NCBI GenBank assembly: GCA_020740775.1 | Contig: JAHEWK010000010.1 | Location: 2,480,001-2,544,000, forward strand | Source of the DNA: Ilyonectria destructans | Taxonomy: Eukaryota > Ascomycota > Sordariomycetes > Hypocreales > Nectriaceae | Direction: 5' to 3' | DNA length: 64,000 nucleotides | Part shown: in pieces, positions 55,753 through 64,000 of the stretch | Layout: each line of letters starts with the position of its first letter | Numbering within the stretch: position 1 is the stretch's first letter | Notes under the pieces: model-generated | Told to the model about the DNA's origin: nothing | The model's database searches: none | What the model saw: only the letters and a program-made list of their open reading frames with translations | Position numbers and translations under genes: made by a program

Positions 55753-56707
55753 TGCAATTGTACAATATACACCCTCAATTACTCGTTAAAGTCATTCGGT
55801 ACGTGTAGAGGTGGGGTGGAAGTGGCAGTGCATGTTAAGGTCACCACCCGTATCGACATGGGATCTTGATGGGTGCTAATTGATTTACCTACAAATGCAT
55901 TCTCGGCAAAGCGACCCCATTCGGTATATCGTATCAAGCCATGAGCTACGCCGGCACGGGAATTGAGTTCTGTGATCAAGAGATAAGACGTCCTCCGTCT
56001 TCAAGCAGTCTATTGCTTCCAAACTATGTCAGCACCCCTCTGATGCTCCACAGCGCGTTTGCATCACTCGTTCCAGCAAGAGCACTCGACTAAAGATCGA
56101 CCTCACAGTATTCCCTGACGATGTACTTCCACCTGAATCAAGTTAAATGTCTCTGGTATGGAAAGTCCGAAGCAGCGTTTCGGGATATACATAGGCCCGC
56201 ATAAACCTACATTTCACTTCAACCTGCGAATGGCTGGTGGTCCACATTTGAACACGCTCCTAGAATAGAGTCTAGCTCAAGGACCATGTTTTGCTCCAAC
56301 TGAGGGCCTCGAGTATATCACAGCGGCGGAGACTCTATCGTAGTCACGAGGCTGGTAAAGGTAACCACTTACGTGGAGGCAAACTTCCTATTATTCAAAT
56401 CGACGGCGTGGGAATTGTTCATACTCTCCCAGTCCCAGCACTCTTAGGACTCGTCTCTATGGCACAATCCCGCTGATCCTCCCCATCATGCAACTTTGCA
56501 CAGGTCTTGCAGATATGGAGGCGCAGCCGTCCCCTGATCATGGATCCAGCTACAGGTACATGACGCTACAGGAGAAGGGTAAAGCAATGCGCTTTCGCGT
56601 CCTGACCACCTCGTATTTGAAGAATCTGGGCCAGAGAAAACAGCTTGTACCCAGGGTCTCAGGGAGGGCCAAGGATCCTACCTACACTTTCTCTTCCTTC
56701 ATACATG
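55753..56707. other. Intergenic between convergent genes, no gene recognised
   Basis: About 950 nt. Short frames without motif. Confidence 0.4.
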
Positions 56708-58520
56708 TTAGCGGCGTGTTTCTAACATGACAGCTATCCACACCAGCATTCCGAACTCATCGACCCTCTCACACCAATGAGCGACGTCAGGGACCGTAGC
56801 ACACTCCTTCCAAGACTCGGCCGGGTCTGCTTCTAGCGTCTGTCGCGACGATCTCAGGACTTCAATATTCAAGCCGTTTTTCCGAATCCCACAAGGGTTG
56901 GCATCTCGGAACCGCTTGGACCACTCAACATTTGACACAGGCTCCCAGAGGTCACCCACGCATGGTAGCGGAACATGGGAGTATCCGCCACATTGCGGCC
57001 GGGCGAGAGGACCGAAAATGACGTCGAGAAGAAGCTCAATTCCGAATAGGAGACATATTGTTCTAGTGGAAAGTGTTAGATGGAAACGTAGATGCCCCCT
57101 GCACCGTTAAGACGCAAAGGAAATGTGCGAGGGGACCATGTGTCACCTTCTGGAGCTTTCTAGTAAGACCCAAGTTTGCCTGTCGAGACAAAATGGTTCT
57201 TCTGGCTCCGACCTATAATCGAAGGTGGAGTGCAGGAGTCTTGAGAGTTCCTTCAACTGAATGTTAGTCGTCTGCTCGACTTGACGTCCGCAATGGGGTA
57301 GGAGTACCATACCTCCATTGTCTGAACTAGCGATAGTGTGTCGATAGGGGACACAGATTCTAAGTTTTGTGCGTGTAAAAGCAAATATATAGTGGCGGCT
57401 TGGAGAGCCTCTAGGAGACGATTTGTATCGTACGCTGAGCACTAGAACACACATCAGCTTTAGGGTCGATAATATGAAATATAAACGCACAAGGCAGCAT
57501 AGGCAACCATGCCCAACCCGTATTGCGTCAGCCGTGTGAAGTTTGACAACTAACCTCGCAGCGCAATCTCGCTTGTTCAGCATTGATGGCTCTCCACACG
57601 AAGGCCTCGCTGGCAGGCGTTCTTGACTCGAATGACTGAGCCAGGCTGCAGCAGATGGCCAGCGTCTCAGGCAAGCACTGATGTGTACCCGTTGTTACGC
57701 ACTCCTGGGATATCGGACCCTCCATTGCACACCTCGGGAAGATGAAGGGCGGGAGACGCCTTCCTTGGGCCATCATCCTGGGATAAGCCATGATCTGTCC
57801 AAGTAGGACCTTTGTTGTGAGGTAAGCCTCGGTAGTCGGAGCCCACCTTGGGGACAGGAGCCTGTTTTGGAATTGCCAACAGGCTCTGGGTACCGGGATC
57901 AGTTCCTCTTGTAAACCCTTGCTTGAGTTCTGAGATTCATCTTCTTGGGCAGCCCGGGTCAGGTCACTCTGTCCCACATCTGGGGCCATGTTGGGATTAG
58001 AAGGCAACCAGGAGATGTCTCCTTGATCGGACGCATTCTGCTGTAGCTCCAGCACCCTCGGGACGCAGGTTCCAAGGTTCTGCCCCTGACTGTCGTCCAA
58101 ACAGCTACTGACGGCAAATTCTCTGTGCACCATGCCAGGCTCTAGATACGGCCAGGGCGCGGGTGGGGTTCCGAAAGGACCCCAGCTGACTGTAGTAGGG
58201 TTGAAACTCTCCAAAGCGCCCGCGAGTGACGCAGCTTCGCCTCCGGCATCAGCGGAGGCGATTGCTTCGGGGATTATGACGGGTTCAAGGTCTGACGGCA
58301 GTAGCCCGAGGGGAGGCGCGGCTCCGGGCCTCGGGCTCCGGGGAAGGGCGGAAACCGGACGCGGATGGTGTGTCGAGCGTTGCTCGGTGCGGGGGGAGGC
58401 TGTTAGCCTGTATTGACAAGGGATGTTGCGGTCTCGACACCTAGTGCAAGGCACTGAAAGGGAACAGCGAGATTTTGCGGTCCGGCATTGGTCACAGGAC
58501 TTGACCCGGGAGATAGGCAT
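56708..58520 (-). CDS. Zn2Cys6 transcription factor (AflR-like zinc cluster)
   Basis: The start at 58520 gives MPISRVKSCDQCRTAKSRCSLSVPCTRCRDRNIPC, spacing CX2CX6CX5CX2CX6C, near the N-terminus as in AflR-type regulators. Exons 58520-57555, 57441-57313, 57256-57147 and 57062-56708 give about 519 residues with agreeing phases. The body has NRLLEALQAATIYLLLH, RQTWVLLESSRRTICLLFGIE and GDLWEPVSNVEWSKRF, the C-terminal pattern of many fungal regulators of secondary metabolism (LQAxTIYLLM; FAESxRR; LWExxSxxEW). It is divergent from the Gfo/Idh/MocA oxidoreductase gene. A degraded TIR element sits in the shared upstream region. Confidence 0.85.
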
Positions 58521-59281
58521 GATAGCAACCGGTCACGCTCAAGTTGCGGCGGATGTCATGTCGGGGAAATCAGGACTGGCGGAAACGAGAGACGGTGGAG
58601 GAGTGGAGTTTGCGGCGTTTGTCAGCAGCGCCGGAGTTGAGATGGATACCACCGAATAGATTGGAACCGCGCCGGAGTTGGAGTGGATCCGGCCCCGGAG
58701 TTCAAGTGGATCCTGGTCCCGCCGCACTCCAGCGAATAGCGTGTGTCAGCACAATAGCGCCTCAGCGCAAGTGGGAACTTTCTCGGAGTAAATTCGTACT
58801 GACTTTTCACCCCACTTAAAAGTCGCTTATCACGATTTACGGGCTTGCCTGCATAAGTGGAGAAGTACGGAGTCCCGGTAATTCAGTACGAATTTACCAA
58901 TTCGATACGGTATTTCCCTTGTCACCTGACCAGAGACTTTGAACTGTGCGAATGTATGTGTACTTGATTTGTTGGTTAGACCCAAGGGCCTTCTGTGTCA
59001 AGTATACCTTCAAATGCGGATCAAAGCAACTTGGCCGTGTCGTTTTGGTTCGACACTCTGACGTCAACGAGTTGCACCTCACCCACACATCGCGATGCAG
59101 CCGTTCCCAAACATGTCACATGTGAAAAGTTTGAGAGTACAATCGTTCCTAAGCAGTCCTGGCTGAACTATATAGTCTAATGGTGTTGATGAATCACCCG
59201 GAATCACTGCCTCGTTTCCATCCATCACTCACCGAGTTCTCTTCTACCTTCTAAAACCTCTCAACTACACCTAAACACGAA
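58521..59281. promoter_or_regulatory. Divergent promoter, Zn2Cys6 gene / Gfo-Idh-MocA gene
   Basis: About 760 nt. Near 58660-58735 there are repeated CCGGAGTT(G/C)(G/A)AGTGGATCC words (two close copies), then TIR element C. A pyrimidine-rich leader runs just before 59282. Confidence 0.45.
58780..58907. mobile_element. Degraded MITE-like TIR element C (inverted relative of element A)
   Basis: The right end AATTTACC(AA)TTCGA followed by TA, and the left part GTAAATTCGTACTGA, match the TIRs of the 40.6-kb element. The interior (CCACTTAAAAGTCGCTTATC...GGGCTTGCCTGCATAAGTGGAGAAGTAC) is the inverted order of element A. The outermost left TIR is eroded. Confidence 0.75.
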
Positions 59282-60460
59282 ATGGCACCCATCCGCGTCG
59301 GCCTCATTGGGCTCTCAACTGCTCGCGACCTCGAGCCAGGTTCCTGGGCCGTCTCCTCCCACCTCCCCAGCATTCTGAACTCGCCGCACTACACTCTAGC
59401 CGCCCTTGCAAACTCGACTGTCGAGTCCGCACGCAACTCAATTGCGGCTCATGGCCTGCCTTCGTCTACCAAGGCATACGGCAGTCCGGAAGATCTCGCC
59501 AATGACCCGGATATTGACCTAGTCGTTGTTTCCGTACGAGTGAAGAGGCACTTTGAGCTGACGCGTCCTGCAATTCTTAACAAGAAGGATGTGTTTGTCG
59601 AGTGGCCGCTTGGCGTCACGGCGGCTGAAGCTCAGCAGCTGACCGAGTTGGCTGAAGCCAATGGCGTCAAGACCGTAGTCGGCTTGCAAACTCGAACGAG
59701 CAAGCTCACCTTGAAGCTGCAAGAAGTCCTCAAGGCCGGGAAGACTGGAAAGGTCGTCAGCTCAACTGTCCTCGCATCTGCGAGCACTCTTCCTACTAGC
59801 GGGTGGCCGGAGGCTGTCGAGTATTACCTCGACATGAAGAGCGGCGGGAACGAGTTCTTCATATTTTTCGGGCACTGTGAGTCTGATGCCTTTCTTTTTG
59901 ACTTACTTTTATGCGTTATTTCTAACTTTAAATCAGTCTTGGATACATTTGTCGAGGTCCTAGGCGGCTTTACCGAGCTGCAGTCCCTTTTGAAGACGCA
60001 GTTTCCTACCATCCCGCTCCTTGCGGCCGACGGCAAGGTAATCGACCCGGCGCACCCCAAGACCGCCCCCGATCACATCCTCATCCAGGGTGTTTTGGAA
60101 AGCAACGCCGTAGCGTCCATTGCGTTCCGCAAGCCGCAGTCCCCGGTCGACGACCTCGGCTTCCGTTGGTTGATCACCGGCACCGAAGGCGAGATCGAGG
60201 TGACGGCGCCCCAAACACACTGGCAGATGACCCACAACGATGTTCGACTTAGAATCAAGCTCGGGAGCGCTGGGGAGGTGGAAGAGGTGGATCTGGGCTC
60301 AGATGCCCCAACCGGAGTCCCTGAAATTGGAGCCAACATTGCACTTCTCTATGACGCTTTCGCAAGGGGGGACACCGCCCACTACGCAACGTTCAAGCAG
60401 GCAACGAAGCATCATCAGCTGTTGGAGGATATTGTTCGCAAGTCACACTTTGGCGTGTAG
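59282..60460 (+). CDS. Gfo/Idh/MocA family oxidoreductase (GAL80-like)
   Basis: Exons 59282-59876 and 59937-60460 give 372 residues (60-nt intron, GTGAGT...AATCAG). The N-terminal Rossmann motif is IRVGLIGLST (GxxG without the final AA), then WAVSSHLPSILNSPHYTLAALAN, DIDLVVVSVRVKRHFELTRPAI and the conserved VFVEWPLGVTAAEAQQL, where EWP replaces the EKP of catalytic members. VVGLQTRTS and GGFTELQSLL follow. The Lys-to-Trp change in the EKP motif is typical of Gal80-like sensors and their fungal relatives. It may therefore bind NAD(P) and act as a regulator or as a dehydrogenase of modified specificity. Divergent from a Zn2Cys6 gene, a sensor-regulator pairing is an attractive but unproven reading. 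Confidence 0.87.
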   Translation: MAPIRVGLIGLSTARDLEPGSWAVSSHLPSILNSPHYTLAALANSTVESARNSIAAHGLPSSTKAYGSPEDLANDPDIDLVVVSVRVKRHFELTRPAILNKKDVFVEWPLGVTAAEAQQLTELAEANGVKTVVGLQTRTSKLTLKLQEVLKAGKTGKVVSSTVLASASTLPTSGWPEAVEYYLDMKSGGNEFFIFFGHCESDAFLFDLLLCVISNFKSVLDTFVEVLGGFTELQSLLKTQFPTIPLLAADGKVIDPAHPKTAPDHILIQGVLESNAVASIAFRKPQSPVDDLGFRWLITGTEGEIEVTAPQTHWQMTHNDVRLRIKLGSAGEVEEVDLGSDAPTGVPEIGANIALLYDAFARGDTAHYATFKQATKHHQLLEDIVRKSHFGV

Positions 60461-61015
60461 TTCAAACAAAAGAGGTTCCAAGAGGTCAGCTCTGTTACCT
60501 TGAAGAAGTCCCTCAAAACGTCGACAGAATAGGCAAAGGATGACCCCGGTTGTATACAGAGATTTATTTATACCGTATGGAATTTATATGAATCTACTCC
60601 ATCCATTTTGGCATAATTCACAAGTCATGACACAATGTGAGGTTAATTGTCACGCTTTGCCACTCGTAACGGGGTTGGGTTTATGTCAAAGTGAGTAGAA
60701 GATGTAATAACTGAGCAGAAGGTTGAAAAGAGAGTTGGATTGGTCACTATGTTGAGAGTTCGGAGAAGCTATATGCAGGAAATGGTATCCTTTGGACAGG
60801 AGCTCTTGTTTCTACGGAGAGAATCCTTCCCGTTGTGCATCTACTACGTCTCTATTTGATCTCGTGTATAACAAAATCAAAACCAAAACCAAGCCCCTTG
60901 GGTCCATGGGTCTGTGGTTGAGCACAGATCCATCCTCCTGGGCTGGGGGATAGGCTCCCCACACCCACCCATTCTCAATAGATGACCACTTTTCCTCGAT
61001 CCAGAACTTGTGAAT
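60461..61015. other. Intergenic between convergent genes
   Basis: About 555 nt of 3' flanks, no gene recognised. Confidence 0.4.
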
Positions 61016-62026
61016 TTACAACTCCTTATCCGCCTCGTCAGGGAAGCCCGCCATCTTAAGGGAATCTGCCCATAGCCGCTTGGCTTCCGCAACATCGTAG
61101 GTGTGAGGTACATATCCGACGCCCAGAGGATTGTGGTCGTCCTCTCCGGGCTGGGTCTCGGCGCAGTTCTCCAGGTACTTTCCGCCCCTACCCTCCCACT
61201 CCTTGCTTACCGCAGCTAGAACAGTGGTAGCAGCGCCCTGCTCGACGCTCTTCATTTGCTTGTCCAAGCCCGGGACCTGAGCGAACATAGCTGCGTCGAC
61301 GTGGCGCGCGAGTGGCGTGGAGATAGTGCCGGGATTCAGGCTGACAGCATGCAGACCCTGGCCGCCAAAGCGGCGTTCAATCTCATTCGCCATATATACG
61401 TTGGCGGTTTTTGACTGACCGTAGGCGCTCCAGGCTTCATAGCCTCCGTTCTCAAAGTTATAGTTGCCTGAAGCGTTGATACCCTTTACCCGATGACCGG
61501 AAGAGGCGACGATAATAACACGGGATTGGAAGGCCGAGGTCGAGCTGGAGAGAAGCGCGGGCTGGAGGAGTTTGAAGAGGAGGAAATGCGAGATGTGGTT
61601 GGTAGCGAATTGGAGCTCGTAGCCATCTGCCGAAAGCTGGAGGGATGGAATGGCCATGACACCAGCGTTGTTGATGAGGATGTTGATTTTGCCTCCGGAC
61701 GACTCAAGAATTTTCGCGGCAGCCTTACGCACGCTTTCCAGGGACGTATTGTCCATTTCGACCAAGGTATCTCGCCCTTGCTCGAAAATGCCTTCTAGAA
61801 CTGTTCTAGCCTTCTTGATGTCGCGGGCGGTCAAGAAGAGCTTTGCACCAGCGGCCTTCATGGCACGAGCCGTCTCGACACCAAGTCCAGAAGATGTTCC
61901 AGTGATGACAACTACCTTGTCCCTAAGTTCACCCTCGAGGCCCTCGTCTGCGATGATTTGAAGCGCCGTGGGACGGGCATCGCCAGGTCCTTCGGGGTTG
62001 ACGTGGCTTTCGGCGTATCGCGACAT
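61016..62026 (-). CDS. Short-chain dehydrogenase/reductase (WW-domain-oxidoreductase-like)
   Basis: An intronless frame of 336 residues. Rossmann motif VVITGTSSGLGVETAR, LTARDIKKA, NAG motif INILINNAGVMAIP, FATNHISHFLLF, Ser at VASSGHRV, catalytic AYGQSKTANVY, then LNPGTISTPLARH. The C-terminal part WEGRGGKYLENC followed by PEGEDDHNPLGVGYVPHTYDVAEAKRLWADSL-type sequence is characteristic of the fungal TIC32/WWOX-like SDR branch. Promoter side at 62027-62150. It converges on the Gfo/Idh/MocA gene. Confidence 0.92.
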   Translation of the reverse strand: MSRYAESHVNPEGPGDARPTALQIIADEGLEGELRDKVVVITGTSSGLGVETARAMKAAGAKLFLTARDIKKARTVLEGIFEQGRDTLVEMDNTSLESVRKAAAKILESSGGKINILINNAGVMAIPSLQLSADGYELQFATNHISHFLLFKLLQPALLSSSTSAFQSRVIIVASSGHRVKGINASGNYNFENGGYEAWSAYGQSKTANVYMANEIERRFGGQGLHAVSLNPGTISTPLARHVDAAMFAQVPGLDKQMKSVEQGAATTVLAAVSKEWEGRGGKYLENCAETQPGEDDHNPLGVGYVPHTYDVAEAKRLWADSLKMAGFPDEADKEL

Positions 62027-62550
62027 GGTAGCTTGAGTTCCCTGAGTGAAACGAGCTGAAGGTTGAAAGTGTACGAGGAGTAGTATGAGAGTTGGTGATT
62101 CGATCTTTGGAGTGTGATGACTTGGACAGGTCCCGATTGGATTCGAGGCAAAGGGCTAGAGGTTATATACATGATCTACGAAGCACTTTACTCCCACCTC
62201 ACACCACAGCTGCTTACAGATGCTGTTCTTGTCATGAATCAGGTGCTTGAAGCAGGGACCTTGACGCGTTGCTCTGCGTTTGGCGGAGTTGCATGACATG
62301 ACGAACCCCGACATTTGTCAGCCCCATATGGCGAAGCCTCGAGACACGCGATATCTCCGTGTCGCGAGCCTTAACTCCTTGGAGACCAAGGATGTGCGGG
62401 GACCACAAGTCTCGGCTGTTCTAGCCCGTGCCATTACAAAGTACTGACACCGGGCTTGGAAAACTCTCCTTGGAACAGAAGCTAAGAAAGTGGGGCTTCA
62501 TATGGGCATTTTGCGAAGTAGCTGCTGCCACCCACAATTAACGTCAGCCT
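62027..62550. other. Promoter of SDR gene and intergenic
   Basis: No gene is recognised; it ends at a DUF7580-like fragment. Confidence 0.35.
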
Positions 62551-62895
62551 TGCTTTCCACTGTTCTTTCTCCTTCTTGTTACCCGGAGGGCTGTGGAGCA
62601 TGTAAAGTTGCAATACGGCGTACGGAACCTAAGCCTCTGGAACCTTGGCACGATTATACTTCAGATTGGGCGCTGGTCGAAGATAGAAGCAGCAGACGAT
62701 GTCCTCAGCGTTCGGAAGCTATCGGCCCAAGTCCCAAGTCTGGGACCAAGATATCAAGTGACCAAGAAATGCTTGGAATGTGATTTTGGGTACGGCGAGG
62801 ATCTTTCCAAGCCGCGCTTGCAGCAGACAGTGTACGAGGGTCTAGTTTGCGAGCTGAGTGACATGATAAGCTGTTTGGATATAGGCGATGGTTGA
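62551..62895 (+). pseudogene. DUF7580-like C-terminal fragment
   Basis: The frame ends NLSLWNLGTIILQIG...SAQVPSLGPRYQVTKKCLECDFGYGEDLSKPRLQQTVYEGLVCEL and a stop. This matches the C-terminal block of fungal DUF7580 proteins (FSLGVxLLEL...GxRYxxAVxxCLxCxF...xxDLxDxxFQxxVYxxVVxPL), a kinase-like domain of prion/NLR-associated proteins. Nothing upstream supplies the rest of the domain, so it is a fragment. Confidence 0.6.
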
Positions 62896-63185
62896 TTAGT
62901 TATGAAGGATGAGTTTATCTCTAGATATACTAGTATATCGTAACTATATTGAGCCCTTCTCATGAACCTAAGCTATGAAATACTACCCAGCGCAATTATA
63001 TGTTGTGGCAGGCTGATATATTAAAGCAACTCATATATTAATAAGTCTGACTCATGCCATTATTCCAGCGGTATCCTTATGTTTACCCTCGTGAGGTTCA
63101 ATAACTAAATGCTTAGGTACATACAGATCACTTGCTACAACACAGGAGTAAGCAAATATCCACCCTTTAGCGCCACCCTTTAGCG
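62896..63185. other. AT-rich flank
   Basis: No gene; it borders the O-methyltransferase relic. Confidence 0.35.
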
Positions 63186-64000
63186 CCAACAAATTGCATC
63201 ACTGTGGAATCAACCCTTTCATCCTTCCTAACAGCCTCAATCACCAGTTCTCCGCCCAGGCATCTTCTTCTTGCAGATTTTCCTCAGCCACACTTACCCT
63301 AAATCGCCCTATGATATTATTAACCACAATAATAGACCCAGTCTTACTAAGATTTACTGTATCGTCGAAGTATGCAGTACTATTCAGCTTGTCTGCATCA
63401 ATAAATACAAACTCAAATTGTTTCTGTAACCCTCCTACAATCTTCTTCTCAAGCGATACCAATACATCTAAAGCTGCTCCTGAGTGAACCCTAACTTAAT
63501 TTGCCATACCGGCCGAGTTAATATTGCGGCGTGCCACCTCAGCATACTTAGGTAAATACTCAATAGTATCTAACAATAAGTATCAAGAGGTCAGGGTGCC
63601 CTAGTACACACATACCCAGAGGGGGGACTAGAAGCTCAACAGTAAAAAAAACACCAACAATAGTATCAACAATACAGACCATATACCCAGTCCATTTAAA
63701 GGTCAACAGTTACTCAAACAGACTAAGGTTTCTAGTCCAACTGGTTACCTTTCCTGATACCTCAATAGACCAAGTCCCTCATCACACTCGTGCAAGAACG
63801 TGATACAGAATTTGAAACAGTAGTCAGAACAGTGATTTCAACAATGCTAACAATAAGTATATAACCCATATTACTATCAATACAGTGCTGTAACCAGCTA
63901 GTATGCTGATTTCTATGGTATACTTGGCCTTAATGGCGCAAGCCTAAAGAGTAAAAAACTTACCCCAAGCTGGAGATATATTTCCAGGTGGCATGTTTGC
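63186..64000 (-). pseudogene. Class I O-methyltransferase relic interrupted by a 263-bp element
   Basis: Minus-strand pieces in order: PPGNISPAWGK then an intron-like GTAAG...TTTAG stretch near the right edge; ACAIKAKYTIEISILAGYSTV (SAM motif region, usually ...GAKxxLEIGTLGGYST); then, beyond the insertion, TIEYLPKYAEVARRNI, a TAA stop, SGAALDVL, FEFVFIDADKLNSTAYFD, SKTGSIIVVNNII and VDSTVMQFVGAKGW. These are the blocks of catechol/caffeoyl-CoA-type O-methyltransferases. Gly-to-Ser/Lys-type changes and the stop fit G-to-A / C-to-T mutation. The gene continues past the right edge. Confidence 0.75.
63570..63860 (-). mobile_element. 263-bp TSD-flanked element, short copy of the 19.9-kb element
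   Basis: The element at 63584-63846 is flanked by a 14-bp direct repeat CTAACAATAAGTAT (63570-63583 and 63847-63860). Read on the minus strand it starts CATTGTTGAAATCAC and ends GGCACCCTGACCTCTTG, the same ends as the 1070-bp copy at 19890-20959, but without the 800-nt middle. It has no inverted termini and no coding frame, and is inserted in the O-methyltransferase relic. Confidence 0.8.

Noticed and set aside
1..64000. CRISPR arrays, bacterial operons, tRNA or rRNA genes
   Set aside because: Spliced eukaryotic genes throughout. No regularly spaced repeat-spacer array was seen and I found no convincing tRNA or rRNA sequence by eye; a covariance-model scan would be needed to exclude small RNAs.

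Overview
The window is nuclear DNA of a filamentous ascomycete (Pezizomycotina). The signs are many introns of about 50-60 nt with CTAAC/CTGAC-like branch sites, three complete Zn2Cys6 regulators with fungal-type bodies, and fungus-specific families: a Bys1-type secreted protein, a DUF7708 STAND-like protein, HET, DUF7580 and Helitron-helicase remnants, and a fungal DUF7025-type AAA+ ATPase. AT-rich islands carry decayed genes whose visible lesions are of the C-to-T / G-to-A kind, as expected from repeat-induced point mutation (RIP). I cannot name the species.

Layout. 0-3.5 kb: an NmrA-like NAD(P)-binding protein cut by the left edge, divergent from a Zn2Cys6 regulator. 4.9-6.2 kb: a secreted EGF-like plus five-bladed-propeller (GH43-like) protein. 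8.1-16.2 kb: a compact four-gene unit of cupin (-), fumarylacetoacetase family hydrolase (+), MFS transporter (-) and Zn2Cys6 regulator (+). These form two divergent pairs, and both shared promoters carry the same 9-bp CGG-G-CCG element. I read this as a small, self-regulated catabolic cluster. 17-22.8 kb: a repeat island holding two pieces of a dead ABC transporter, a single-pass membrane protein gene, an 11-bp-TSD-flanked transposon copy and a Zn2Cys6 gene fragment. 22.9-27.1 kb: an ankyrin protein with a predicted CaaX tail and a Rei1/ZNF622-like zinc-finger protein. 28.5-33.8 kb: a DUF7708/STAND-like protein and an AAA+ ATPase with an in-frame TGA. 35.3-43.9 kb: a Bys1-like small secreted protein, a HET-domain relic, a secreted amidohydrolase, TIR elements and a secreted heme peroxidase. 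44.6-46.9 kb: a decayed Helitron/PIF1-like helicase and another repeat. 47.3-62.0 kb: SDR, an alpha/beta hydrolase gene split by an 842-bp retroelement-like insertion, GST, a second NmrA-like protein, a third Zn2Cys6 regulator divergent from a Gfo/Idh/MocA oxidoreductase, and a second SDR. 62.5-64 kb: a DUF7580 fragment and a decayed O-methyltransferase interrupted by a 263-bp element.

The points most worth following are the 842-bp insertion in the alpha/beta hydrolase, the shared promoter motif of the 8-16 kb cluster, and two predicted GC-AG introns with the same GCATGT donor. The insertion has a CAA-repeat tail and a 14-bp target duplication that places a GT donor and an AG acceptor at the element's two edges, so it could act as a newly gained intron. 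All gene models were built by eye from reading frames, splice signals and remembered family motifs; no database search was run.
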